From NCBI RefSeq assembly GCF_947259345.1, contig NZ_CAMYLS010000031.1, positions 1 to 33,286 of the forward strand: a stretch of 33,286 bases of DNA. The letters are read 5' to 3'. The DNA comes from an uncultured Maricaulis sp. Its GTDB lineage: Bacteria; Pseudomonadota; Alphaproteobacteria; Caulobacterales; Maricaulaceae. Below, in pieces: positions 8,148 through 16,102 of the stretch. A model generated the notes under the pieces. The model made no database searches and was not told where the DNA came from. It saw only the letters and a list, made by a program, of their open reading frames with translations. Within the stretch, counting starts at the first letter, position 1. Each line of letters starts with the position of its first letter. The position numbers and the translations under genes were made by a program.

Positions 8148-9578
8148 TCAGGCGACTCTCGCCTTCCGGGCCTGGGCTTCCTCCGCCATCTTGCGCGACA
8201 GGACGGCGCCTTTGTGCGGAAACGCTTCGGCGGGGATCGGGCGATCGAGGAAGGGGCCGAGTTTCTCGAATCCCTCACCCGAGCAAATGTCGATGACCAG
8301 CAGGTCCTCCGGTCGGTCCTTGAAGTAAGTCATCACATCACGGACATGCTGGTCGTAGACCCAGGAGAAGCGGTCCGGACAGTAGTTATAGCAACCATAG
8401 ACCGCGGCCCGCAGGAACTGGCGCATGCGCAGATGCACTTCCTCATCGGGATCCTCGACATCCTTGAAGGCCGGGCGATTGTAGTAGTGCCGCGACACCG
8501 AGCCGAGCCAACTTTCCTTGTCCCGTACGGTCAGAATAAATTTCGAACCCGGATACTGCTTGTCGAGCTGCTGATAGATCGGAATGGTGGTGATGTCGGT
8601 CAGGCCATCATAATAGCGCAGCAGAGTGAGGTCGTATTGAGCATTGGCGATCTCGATATAGGTGTCTTCGTCAATCGGATAATGGCTGCAATCGAAACCG
8701 AGCATTTGTAGTCCGGATGTCAGGCTGCGCGTGCCGGTACGCGACAGACCCAAACCGAAGACCTTGGGCTTGTCAGCCTTTCGGCCATAGGCGACACGGT
8801 CCGCATTCGCGGACAGCCAGGCGTCGAGATCGGCCCGCGTGAAGGGCGTTTCCGAGCTCATTCCCAGCGCCTTGAGTTCCGCTTCCGCATGCTCCGGCAG
8901 AGCGGCGATGAAGTCGTGAACTTCATCGGGCGTCGCCGAAAGCGGGACGAGGCGGCGCGCATATTCAACCGCGTGTCGGGCCATGCTGAGGTCGCAGACA
9001 TTGCCGTCCGCCGTGACCCATTTCTTCATCGAGCGTGTCAGGCGTTCGCGCTGCACCTTGGTGCGGCTGCGAAGCTCGCGAAGCGCGTATTTCATGAAGA
9101 TGTGGTGATAGGACTGGAAGTGGTCGTGCAGGATATCGAAATTGCGGAATTGTTTGGCCGACCCCATGGGCTTCATGGCCAGATTGCGCAGGCGCGACTC
9201 CGGTCGCAGCACATATTTCATGTCGTCGTCCGGCACATCGACCGCCGCCATGGCCCGCACCAGATCGATCCGGGTGATGTGAACCCCGCAATGCAGACGC
9301 CCGCGGAACCGGTCTGACACGTAGGAGTCGACATAGGGCGCATCGCAGCTGTCGATGAAAGGCCGCATGTTTTCAAGGATCAGACAGTCGGCATCGACAT
9401 AAACGACATAATCGCAATCATGCTCGATCCGTAGCATCTGCGAGACGCATTCGGTGAAGGGTCGCACATTATCGATCACATGCACCGCGTCCGGCTGAAT
9501 GTTCTCGATGGCCAGCTCCAGCGCGACATCGCGAGTGCGTTCATCAATCTGGCGGAAAACCAGGTCTACTTTCGCCAT
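8148..9578 (-). CDS. Fusion of glycosyltransferase-like and sulfotransferase domains
   Basis: A 476-residue two-domain protein. Residues 1 to about 115 look like a GT-A-type glycosyltransferase fragment: an N-terminal VDLVFRQIDERT strand, a DXD motif in YVVYVDADCLILENMRPF (D62 and D64) and GRLHCGVHITRID. Residues from about 270 form a PAPS-dependent sulfotransferase: the 5'-phosphosulfate loop FGLGLSRTGTRSL at 274-286, the 3'-phosphate-binding stretch KFILTVRDKESWLGS at 346-360, and LLVIDICSGEGFEKLGPFLD near 426-445. A middle alpha-helical segment joins them. I chose the ATG at 9578 because it lies two bases after the upstream stop with GGGGGG just before it; a GTG at 9593 is possible. The acceptor is unknown, probably a glycan or lipid. 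The GT part is short and may be incomplete as an enzyme. Confidence 0.85.
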   Translation of the reverse strand: MAKVDLVFRQIDERTRDVALELAIENIQPDAVHVIDNVRPFTECVSQMLRIEHDCDYVVYVDADCLILENMRPFIDSCDAPYVDSYVSDRFRGRLHCGVHITRIDLVRAMAAVDVPDDDMKYVLRPESRLRNLAMKPMGSAKQFRNFDILHDHFQSYHHIFMKYALRELRSRTKVQRERLTRSMKKWVTADGNVCDLSMARHAVEYARRLVPLSATPDEVHDFIAALPEHAEAELKALGMSSETPFTRADLDAWLSANADRVAYGRKADKPKVFGLGLSRTGTRSLTSGLQMLGFDCSHYPIDEDTYIEIANAQYDLTLLRYYDGLTDITTIPIYQQLDKQYPGSKFILTVRDKESWLGSVSRHYYNRPAFKDVEDPDEEVHLRMRQFLRAAVYGCYNYCPDRFSWVYDQHVRDVMTYFKDRPEDLLVIDICSGEGFEKLGPFLDRPIPAEAFPHKGAVLSRKMAEEAQARKARVA

Positions 9579-9580
9579 CC

Positions 9581-10423
9581 TTATTCCCCCCACTGAAACG
9601 GCGCATTGGCCGTCGCAGCCATCTGCTCGAACAGGGCGAGGTGTTCGGGCTTCATTTCCGTCTTCCAGCGCAAATCGAGCTCGATCCGGCCAGAGTGATT
9701 TTCGTAGTAATCCCGCGTTCGTGAACCGAGGCTGACAAAGGCTTCGTCAGGATCGTCGAAACGCGAACGCGCGGCGATGAACTGGGTTCCGCTGTTTCCC
9801 CCGAGAACATGGTGCTCGACAGCGGCGAAATTCGCCATGCCCGCCTGATAGTCGACGCCGATCAGTCGGCACAGGACCTCGATCGTCGTGGCACTATTCT
9901 CAGCGAGGTCTTCATACCGGACGCGCATCTTCGGGCCTTCAAAGGCCTCGAACAAGGCGTCGGCGGCGGCCATCTTGTCGACCCAGGCCTGGATTTGCCC
10001 AACCGGATCACGATCCGGGTATTTGCGCAGGCGGGAATTGACAACGGCGCGGCCATCGCGGCTCAGCATCAAAAGCACCGGCGTTCCGCCACTTGAGCGG
10101 ACCTCGGCGGCCCGCGCCTCGATCCAGCCTTCATCCTTGGTCGAGTCGATAATGACCGGCTTGCCCACATGCGCCGCCACCTGGGCGTAAAGCGGTGTCT
10201 CTCCATCCCATTCAAAGCCCGCCCAGACCGGGCAGTCCTCGCCGCAAATCTTGCAGACACGCTTGCGCAGGGGCTTCTTCTCGTCACCGAGATAACGCGC
10301 CTTGCCGCCTTCGCCCATGTAGAATGCGTCTGAATGGCTGCCGAGGATCATCCCCAGCAAGGTCGAACCGGAATGACCGGCTCCACACATCATGACGGCC
10401 GTCAGCCGTGATCCGTCATACAT
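9581..10423 (-). CDS. PAPS-dependent sulfotransferase family protein
   Basis: A 280-residue sulfotransferase that would move sulfate from PAPS to an unknown acceptor. The 5'-phosphosulfate loop is GAGHSGSTLL at 14-23, near the N-terminus as usual. LSRDGRAVVNSRL at 120-132 is the 3'-phosphate site, and VIIDSTKDEGWI and RVRYEDLAE are further family signatures. Three cysteines, CKIC-x3-CPVW (C57, C60, C64), sit in a loop that is often present in this bacterial family and may bind metal or form a disulfide. It is the first gene of the operon; the ATG has a GGGA about five bases upstream. It is soluble with no signal peptide. The substrate cannot be inferred beyond the partner genes. Confidence 0.88.
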   Translation of the reverse strand: MYDGSRLTAVMMCGAGHSGSTLLGMILGSHSDAFYMGEGGKARYLGDEKKPLRKRVCKICGEDCPVWAGFEWDGETPLYAQVAAHVGKPVIIDSTKDEGWIEARAAEVRSSGGTPVLLMLSRDGRAVVNSRLRKYPDRDPVGQIQAWVDKMAAADALFEAFEGPKMRVRYEDLAENSATTIEVLCRLIGVDYQAGMANFAAVEHHVLGGNSGTQFIAARSRFDDPDEAFVSLGSRTRDYYENHSGRIELDLRWKTEMKPEHLALFEQMAATANAPFQWGE

Positions 10424-10621
10424 TCTGTCCCGCTGCCTCTAAAAGGTCCCCCGTGGATACTTCTTCGCGATTGCAGGACGGTAGACAAGCGAAAAAGCGC
10501 GGACACCACGCGGAAGGCAGCGCCTGCACACTGACTTTGCACGCTGGTGTCATCGTGCCGCATGTTGGTGCAAACTGCGCAGGTTATAAGAGAGGCCTGC
10601 TATGCTTTCGGGGAATGCCGC

Positions 10622-11164
10622 ATGAAACCAGTCCTTCTTGTCCTTCTGCCTGCGTTCGCGCTCGCTGCTTGTGGCGGCGATGAAGCCGCTTCGCCCGCCA
10701 GCCGGACCGAGACCGGCGACTCAACCAGCGCCGCGCCAGCCCCAGCAGACACGGCAGGCCCAATCGATACGGCAAGCAATGAGCAAGGCGCCGAAACGGG
10801 TCCCGACGCCAATGCCGTTCTGGCCAGTCTTGGCGGGGATTATGCGAATGCCGATCTCGCCAACGGAGCGCGCCAGTTCCGGCGTTGCCAGTCCTGCCAT
10901 ACGCTTGCCGAGGGCGGTCGCCACACGGTGGGGCCAAATCTGCATGGTGTGGTTGGGCGCGCAGCCGCCAGCGCCGACCGCTTCAACTTTTCGAGCCAGC
11001 TCAGCGAGTCCGGTTTGACCTGGGACCTGGCGACGCTGGATGCCTGGGTCGAGAATCCGCGGGCGCTGGTGCCTGGCAATCGCATGAGTTTCGTCGGCCT
11101 GCGCGATGCCGAGGACCGGCGCGATGTCATTGCCTATCTCGCCGTGGAAACCGCCACCGAGTAA
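10622..11164 (+). CDS. Lipoprotein class I cytochrome c
   Basis: A 180-residue c-type cytochrome on the periplasmic side of a membrane. The start at 10622 is preceded by GGGGAA and gives a lipoprotein signal ending LAAC with C17 as the lipidated residue. An unstructured Ala/Thr/Pro/Glu-rich linker follows to about residue 65. The haem domain has CQSCH (C89, C92, H93), VGPNLHGVVGR after it, and M155 in GNRMSFVGL as the likely axial ligand, close to mitochondrial-type cytochromes c. It probably shuttles electrons to a terminal oxidase or reductase, but no partner gene is nearby. An in-frame upstream start at 10547 would spoil the signal peptide and is rejected. Confidence 0.9.
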   Translation: MKPVLLVLLPAFALAACGGDEAASPASRTETGDSTSAAPAPADTAGPIDTASNEQGAETGPDANAVLASLGGDYANADLANGARQFRRCQSCHTLAEGGRHTVGPNLHGVVGRAAASADRFNFSSQLSESGLTWDLATLDAWVENPRALVPGNRMSFVGLRDAEDRRDVIAYLAVETATE

Positions 11165-11178
11165 GCAGGTGTCCCTGG

Positions 11179-11961
11179 TCAAAAGCGCCGCCAGACCGAC
11201 AGAAAAACAGCCTCCTGGTCGATGGCATTGCGACCGACAGGTGTGATTGACGCGCCGATCTGGACGGTCTGGCGACCGAAATCCCGACCGACCGAGACCT
11301 GAAGCTTATGCTGTTCGAAGTCGGGCGCGCCCGGCCGGGCCGGCTCTGCGCTCCAGACCGAGAAGCTCTGGGCCAGAACCTGCCAGCGCTCGGAAACCCG
11401 CCAGCCAGCCGTCAGGTCGAGTCGGGCTTCGTCCAGATAGTTTCCATCGCGCCAGCGCCACGCCGCCTGGGTCTCGAGAAAGCCGCGCTCGCCTATACTG
11501 CGCCCCACCAGGGCGCGGACTTCCGCTGCCATCTCGCCCGTCCCGAAGGCCTGGTTGGAGACATTCTCGCCCTGGCCGGGAATCAGGGCTGTCAGTTGCA
11601 CCGAGACGACTGCCCGCCTCTCATGCCAGACCTCGCGGCGCCAGCCGATCTCGCTCGCTGACAAACCCTGGGCCGCGTCGAAGGAGGGTCCCCGCAAGCG
11701 GCGAACATCCTGCCAGGCCAAGCGGGCAACCAGCGTGTCCCGGCCCGTCACCCCGTATTCGAGATAGGCCGCGGTTTCATCCTTGTGGAAATAGCCGTCA
11801 TCAACCGTCTGACCGGTAGCATCGAAACTGGTTTCGGCCCGATCAATCAGCGTGGTGAGAATCAAGAGCCCTTCACCGCGCTCCTGCGGCCAGGCCCCGG
11901 CCTGGGCCGGTGCCGAGAGACCAGGTCCCGCCGCACCGGCCAGACAGGCCGCGACTGTCAG
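11179..11961 (-). CDS. Predicted outer-membrane beta-barrel protein, start uncertain
   Basis: I do not recognise the family. The mature part has alternating hydrophobic and polar strands, many aromatic residues at strand ends (GYFHKDETAAYLEYG, TLVARLAWQDV, QVLAQSFSVWS) and a C-terminal VFLSVWRRF typical of barrel proteins recognised by the BAM complex. A signal-like segment LTVAACLAGAAGPGLSAPAQA leads in. There is no ATG, GTG or TTG close to it: the nearest in-frame candidate is CTG at 11961, overlapping the aldolase stop as CTGA, and the next is an ATG at 12090 deep inside the aldolase gene. I give the CTG version (260 residues). It is the last gene of the EgtB-aldolase unit and converges on the cytochrome gene with 14 bases between. 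Confidence 0.6.
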   Translation of the reverse strand: MTVAACLAGAAGPGLSAPAQAGAWPQERGEGLLILTTLIDRAETSFDATGQTVDDGYFHKDETAAYLEYGVTGRDTLVARLAWQDVRRLRGPSFDAAQGLSASEIGWRREVWHERRAVVSVQLTALIPGQGENVSNQAFGTGEMAAEVRALVGRSIGERGFLETQAAWRWRDGNYLDEARLDLTAGWRVSERWQVLAQSFSVWSAEPARPGAPDFEQHKLQVSVGRDFGRQTVQIGASITPVGRNAIDQEAVFLSVWRRF

Positions 11962-12725
11962 GTATCGAAGCCGGGGCTTTCGCGGCGGACGCGATCCAGA
12001 ACAGCGGCCCAGGCAATTTCCTTGAAGAACTCGTTCGACGAGATCTCCCCGGATTGCCCGAAGACGCGGTCCTGCATCTTCTCGTCCCATTCGATCAGCT
12101 CTCCACCGGCCTGGGCCATGACCTGAATCTTGCAGGCACGCTCCAGTAGATAGATACGAACATACGCGCTAAACGGGTGATCGCCAACCGACAACGTCCC
12201 GTGGTTGCGCAGGATCATGAGATTCTTCTCACCCAGATCCGCGACCAGACGCTCTTTTTCCTCGGATTCCAGCGCGATGCCTTCATAGTCGTGATAGCTC
12301 ACATCATTGAAGACATTCATCGCCAGTTGCGAGATTGGACGCAGGCCACCCTTTTGGGCCGCGACCGCGACGCCGGCATCGGAATGCAGGTGCAGCGCAA
12401 CAGCGACATCCGGGCGCGCATGGTGGATCGCCGAGTGAATGACAAAGCCGGCCGGATTGATTCCATATTGCGAGGGCGGCAGGACATTCCCGTCCAGATC
12501 GACCTTTACCAGATTGGACGCGGTGACATCCTCGTAAAGCAGGCCGAACGGATTGAGCAGAAAGTGCTCGTCCGGTCCCGGCACGCGCATGGAAATGTGG
12601 GTGAAGAAAAGGTCGTCCCAGCCGTGCATGCGCACGAGCCGATAGAGCGCCGCCAGGTCACAACGCGCCTTCCATTCCTCGGCCGAGACCTGGTCCTTGA
12701 CCGAGAGGTTTGCCTGATCATCCAT
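11958..12725 (-). CDS. Class II aldolase/adducin-family protein
   Basis: A 255-residue zinc-dependent aldolase-fold protein of the fuculose-phosphate aldolase/ribulose-phosphate epimerase/adducin superfamily. The fold signatures are LAALYRLVRMHGWDDLFFTHISMRVP near 25-49, LLNPFGLLYEDVTASNLVKVD, the metal site HLHSD (H112, H114) and RNHGTLSVG (H175). The ATG at 12725 has GGGGAGAA six bases upstream; longer N-terminal extensions lack similarity to the family. It lies 68 bases downstream of the EgtB-like gene on the same strand, so co-transcription is likely. The substrate is not readable; close relatives are usually annotated only as class II aldolase/adducin proteins. Confidence 0.88.
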   Translation of the reverse strand: MDDQANLSVKDQVSAEEWKARCDLAALYRLVRMHGWDDLFFTHISMRVPGPDEHFLLNPFGLLYEDVTASNLVKVDLDGNVLPPSQYGINPAGFVIHSAIHHARPDVAVALHLHSDAGVAVAAQKGGLRPISQLAMNVFNDVSYHDYEGIALESEEKERLVADLGEKNLMILRNHGTLSVGDHPFSAYVRIYLLERACKIQVMAQAGGELIEWDEKMQDRVFGQSGEISSNEFFKEIAWAAVLDRVRRESPGFDT

Positions 12726-12793
12726 GATGTTCTCCCCATGGCTTGTATCTTTATCGCCAACAGCGTTCAGGATCGTGCCTGTTGCCCTCCCCG

Positions 12794-14074
12794 TCAAACA
12801 TCCCGTGCCAGGCGAACCCCGGAAAACTGCCATCGGGCCTCCGGCGGGAAGAAATTCCGATAGGTCGGACGAATATGATCCGGCGCCGTGGCACAGGAAC
12901 CGCCGCGCAGAACAAACTGGCCACACATGAATTTGCCATTGTATTCCCCCACTGCGCCGGCCGCGGGACGATAGCGCGGGTAAGGTGAATAGGCGGACCG
13001 CGTCCATTCCCAGGCATCACCGAACATCTGCCGCAACCCGCCTGCTCCCGCCTGCACCTCCGGCGTTACACCCGGATGCGCCGACCGGCCCGGCTCGGCA
13101 AACCGCCCGTCGCGCGTGCGAGATACCGTCATCGCCGCGTGCTCCCACTCGCGTTCATCAGGCAGCCGCGCACCGCTCCACTCCGCGAAGGCACTGGCCT
13201 CGTAATAACTCAAATGGATGACCGGTGCGTCGGGCTCGAGAGGGTATTGCCCGTGCAGCGTGAATTCCTCCCAGCCGGTTTCTCCCTCGCGCCAGTAGAG
13301 CGGCGCGCGCCATCCCTCGGCCAGCACGCGGGCCCAGCCATCGGACAGCCAGAGCGCCGCCGTGTCATACCCGCCATCGGCGATGAAAGCCGCGTAGTCG
13401 CGATTGGTCGCCAGTCGGTCAGCAAGGGCGAAAGGCGTGAGAATGGTCTGATGGCGCGGCCCCTCATTGTCAAAATGGAAGCCCTCCTCGCGCGCTCCGA
13501 TCTCGACCACACCGCCGTCAAAACCGACCCAGCCGGGTGCTCCCGCCCGGGTTCCGGCGCCGGATGTCGGTGCCGGAAAGGCCGCCGGCGCGAAGGGGTG
13601 GCGCGACAGAACATGCTTGATATCGGTCAGGATCAGCTCCTGATGCTGCTCCTCATGCGCCAGGCCCAGCTGAATGAGTGGTGCCAGGGCCGCATTTTCG
13701 ATGTCTTGGTCAATACTGAGTAAACGCGTCATCGCCGCGTCGACATGCGCGCGGTAAGACAGCACGTCTTCATGTGGTGGGCGGCTGAGGAAGCCACGCT
13801 CCGGCCGAGCGTGACGATCCCCGATCCCGTCATAATACGAATTGAACAGATAATTGTATTCGCTTGAGAATTCCACATAGCCCGGAAGGTGCTCCCGCAG
13901 CAGGAAGGTCTCCCAGAACCAGGTCGTGTGGGCCAGATGCCACTTTGTTGGGCTGACATCGGCCATGGTCTGGACCAGCATGTCCTCGGCACTCAACCCG
14001 GCGACCAGTGATTGCGTACGATCCCGGACACCCGAATAGAGTGATGACAATGATACCGGTCGCATGTCTTCCAT
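12794..14074 (-). CDS. egtB: EgtB-like iron-dependent sulfoxide synthase
   Basis: A 426-residue protein with an N-terminal DinB-like helical domain and a C-terminal formylglycine-generating-enzyme fold, the layout of EgtB. EgtB joins trimethylhistidine (hercynine) to a cysteine thiol with oxygen in ergothioneine synthesis. The three-histidine iron site is visible: H49 in WHLAHTTWFWE, and H140 and H144 in HEEQHQE. FGE-type signatures are GARLPDEREWEHAAM, MFGDAWEWTRSAYSPYP and FVLRGGSCATAPDHIRPTYRNFF. The ATG follows GGGGAG. The usual partner egtD, a histidine methyltransferase, is not adjacent; an aldolase gene follows instead. An ovothiol-type (OvoA-like) role is less likely because there is no fused methyltransferase. 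Confidence 0.87.
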   Translation of the reverse strand: MEDMRPVSLSSLYSGVRDRTQSLVAGLSAEDMLVQTMADVSPTKWHLAHTTWFWETFLLREHLPGYVEFSSEYNYLFNSYYDGIGDRHARPERGFLSRPPHEDVLSYRAHVDAAMTRLLSIDQDIENAALAPLIQLGLAHEEQHQELILTDIKHVLSRHPFAPAAFPAPTSGAGTRAGAPGWVGFDGGVVEIGAREEGFHFDNEGPRHQTILTPFALADRLATNRDYAAFIADGGYDTAALWLSDGWARVLAEGWRAPLYWREGETGWEEFTLHGQYPLEPDAPVIHLSYYEASAFAEWSGARLPDEREWEHAAMTVSRTRDGRFAEPGRSAHPGVTPEVQAGAGGLRQMFGDAWEWTRSAYSPYPRYRPAAGAVGEYNGKFMCGQFVLRGGSCATAPDHIRPTYRNFFPPEARWQFSGVRLARDV

Positions 14075-14104
14075 GCTTGTAACTCCCCGTGTCGACAGCC
14101 CGAA

Positions 14105-14119
14105 TTAAGAAGTTTTCAA
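14105..14119. promoter_or_regulatory. CtrA-like box upstream of the first DUF2336 gene
   Basis: TTAA-N7-TCAA lies 53 bases before the ATG at 14172. It matches the Caulobacter CtrA consensus TTAA-N7-TTAA at seven of eight positions. Sites with one mismatch occur by chance about once per window of this size, so this alone is weak. Confidence 0.4.
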
Positions 14120-14171
14120 GGCGTTCCTGCCATCGATAAAGGTCAATACAACCGATCGCAAATCAAGAACC

Positions 14172-15230
14172 ATGGCCGCAAAACCCGCCGACGCCCTCCA
14201 TCTGCTCGCGACCGTACGCGACCCCGACAAACGCCAGCAGCTTGCGCTGAGCGTGACCGAGATGTGTGTCGCCCAGCCGCTTTCCCCGTCGGCTGAGCCA
14301 ATTGCCGGCGATCTGCTGATCACCCTGTCGACCAAGTCCGATCTCGACACCAAGGTGGCGATGGCCAAGAAGCTCGCCAGTTGCGACTGGGCCCCCCACT
14401 CCGCGGTCCGCCATTTCGCCTTTGACGAGATCGAGATCTCGGCGATCATTATCGAGAAAAGCGACAAGCTGACCCAGAAGGACATGATCGAGCTGGCCGA
14501 GACGGGCTCGATCGAGCACCGTCGCCATCTGGCCATGCGCGCCAATCTCTGCCTGCCGGTCACAGACCGGCTGGCCCAGCCGGGCGAACCAATCGTTCTG
14601 CGCGCACTGGCGAATAATGACACGGCCGAGATCTCCGAGGACACGCTGGAAGTTTGCCTGCATGTCGCGCGCGAGCACCCCAAGCTGCGCGAAGCCCTCG
14701 CCCGTCGCCACGACCTGTCGACGGACTACGCCACACAGCTCTGCATCATGCTGCCCGAAAACTGGCGCGAGGAATTGTACCGCCGCTTCGGCCTCGACAA
14801 GGCCAAGGTCGAGACCCTCGCGGTTGAAGCGGCGCTGGGCGCGACGCCGGAGGACGTCGACAAGGCGGCGGCGCGCGAAGTCCAGGACGCCAAGACCGCC
14901 GGCAAGTTGTCCGGCCGGTTCGCCATGGACGCACTGAAAGCGGGCAAGGAAGCGGTATTTGACCATGCGATTGCCGCCCTGTGCGAGATCAAGGCGTCGC
15001 AATGGCGCGTTGCCCTCGCAATGAGCGGCGTGCGCGCGGCCGCGATGGCCTGCCAGGCCGCACAATTGGATCGGACAGCTTACCCGATCATCCACAAGAC
15101 GCTGCAGCGCTCCGGCCGCATTCACCAGGCCCTCGAGGGCGACGCGATGGCGGCGGCCGCAAATGTCTTCCGCATGTATGGTCCGGAAAAAGCGGCGAAG
15201 GTCTTGCGCCAGATGGGCACGAGGGCTTGA
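14172..15230 (+). CDS. DUF2336-family protein
   Basis: A 352-residue, largely alpha-helical soluble protein of the DUF2336 type, a HEAT-like family common in Caulobacterales and related alphaproteobacteria and without a settled function. Visible hallmarks are LLITLSTKSDLDTKVAMAKK, repeated short helices with PHSAVRHFAFDEIEIS, and VLRALANNDTAEISEDTLEV. No catalytic motif, signal peptide or membrane helix is seen. The ATG has only a weak binding site (CAAGAA). Downstream come NAD kinase, a receiver protein and an Hpt protein on the same strand, and a second DUF2336 gene faces this group at 17159. The context hints at a signalling role, but this is inference. Confidence 0.8.
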   Translation: MAAKPADALHLLATVRDPDKRQQLALSVTEMCVAQPLSPSAEPIAGDLLITLSTKSDLDTKVAMAKKLASCDWAPHSAVRHFAFDEIEISAIIIEKSDKLTQKDMIELAETGSIEHRRHLAMRANLCLPVTDRLAQPGEPIVLRALANNDTAEISEDTLEVCLHVAREHPKLREALARRHDLSTDYATQLCIMLPENWREELYRRFGLDKAKVETLAVEAALGATPEDVDKAAAREVQDAKTAGKLSGRFAMDALKAGKEAVFDHAIAALCEIKASQWRVALAMSGVRAAAMACQAAQLDRTAYPIIHKTLQRSGRIHQALEGDAMAAAANVFRMYGPEKAAKVLRQMGTRA

Positions 15231-15232
15231 AT

Positions 15233-15256
15233 AAGAACCTGTTTCATCAGGTTTTC
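15233..15256 (+). other. Hairpin between DUF2336 and NAD kinase genes
   Basis: AACCTG at 15236-15241 pairs with CAGGTT at 15248-15253 across a 6-base loop, extendable by one wobble and one A-T pair, and is followed by a pyrimidine-rich TTCCTTC. It lies 14-17 bases before the presumed NAD kinase start. It may attenuate transcription or hide the initiation region; it is too weak for a sure terminator. Confidence 0.35.
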
Positions 15257-15269
15257 CTTCGAGCCCGCC

Positions 15270-16034
15270 ATCACCGCTTCCCTCGCCTTCCTTGCCAGCC
15301 CCCGTCCTGAGGCCAAGGCCGCCAAGTCGCGCCTTGAACAGGTCTATGGTTATGTTCCGATCGATGAGGCGGAAATCATCGTCGCCCTGGGCGGTGACGG
15401 GCTGATGCTCGACGCCCTGCACCTGTCCATCAAGACGGGCGCGCGGGTTTACGGCATGAATTTCGGCTCGGTCGGATTCCTCATGAATGAATTCCGCGAG
15501 GACGGCCTCACCGAACGCCTCGCCAGGGCCGAGCGCGCCCGCATTCATCCGCTGCGCGCCTTCGGCGAGGACATTCACTGCAAACCCTTCGAAGCGCTCG
15601 CGATCAACGAAGTCTCCCTTTTGCGGGAGACTCGGCAGACGGCGAAAATCAAGATCACGATCGACGGCACAAGCCGGATGTCCGAATTGCAGGCCGACGG
15701 GGTCCTTGTCGCGACACCGGCTGGCTCCACCGCTTATAATCTCTCGGCCCATGGCCCGATCCTGCCGCTTGATTCCACCGTGCTGGCCCTGACACCGATC
15801 AGCGCCTTTCGCCCCCGCCGCTGGCGCGGCGCGCTTCTGCCGCGCAATGCCCGGGTCGGCTTCGAGATCGTTGAACCGTCCCTGCGGCCGGTCTCGGCGG
15901 TGGCCGATAATCAGGAATTCCGTGAAGTGGCCCGCGTCGATGTGGTAGAAGCGCATGACGTGACCCTGACCATGCTGTTCGACCCGGGCCGGGATCTGGC
16001 GGAACGCATACTGGTCGAACAGTTCGAAAACTGA
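15270..16034 (+). CDS. nadK: NAD kinase, with no conventional start codon
   Basis: This enzyme makes NADP+ from NAD+ and ATP or polyphosphate. The catalytic GGDG is at 41-44 ([12 protein letters not shown]), the NE motif at 113-114 (AINEVSLLR), and [22 protein letters not shown] at about 142-162 is the conserved nucleotide site. Family comparison says the protein begins at [10 protein letters not shown], about 40 residues before GGDG. Between the preceding gene's stop (TGA, 15228-15230, same frame) and the ATG at 15405 there is no ATG, GTG or TTG in frame; that ATG lies just after GGDG and would delete the active site. The best candidate is ATC at 15270, giving 254 residues, the usual length. 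ATA at 15231 or ATC at 15246 are alternatives, and a sequence error is possible. Confidence 0.85.
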   Translation: MTASLAFLASPRPEAKAAKSRLEQVYGYVPIDEAEIIVALGGDGLMLDALHLSIKTGARVYGMNFGSVGFLMNEFREDGLTERLARAERARIHPLRAFGEDIHCKPFEALAINEVSLLRETRQTAKIKITIDGTSRMSELQADGVLVATPAGSTAYNLSAHGPILPLDSTVLALTPISAFRPRRWRGALLPRNARVGFEIVEPSLRPVSAVADNQEFREVARVDVVEAHDVTLTMLFDPGRDLAERILVEQFEN

Positions 16035-16040
16035 TCCGAT

Positions 16041-16055
16041 TTAGGCTGGCGTTAA
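16041..16055. promoter_or_regulatory. CtrA-like box upstream of the receiver-Hpt pair
   Basis: TTAG-N7-TTAA lies 48 bases before the ATG of the receiver gene, right after the NAD kinase stop. It matches the CtrA consensus TTAA-N7-TTAA at seven of eight positions and is at a sensible promoter distance, suggesting the receiver and Hpt genes have their own cell-cycle-controlled promoter. Confidence 0.5.
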
Positions 16056-16102
16056 GCAAGCCGTGCCAGTGTGCCCGCACGATCGGATCGAACGGACCTG
16101 CA

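Noticed and set aside
14163-15956. Minus-strand open frame of 597 codons across the first DUF2336 and NAD kinase genes
   Set aside because: It is antisense to genes with clear family motifs, has no recognisable domain, and arises from third-position GC bias.
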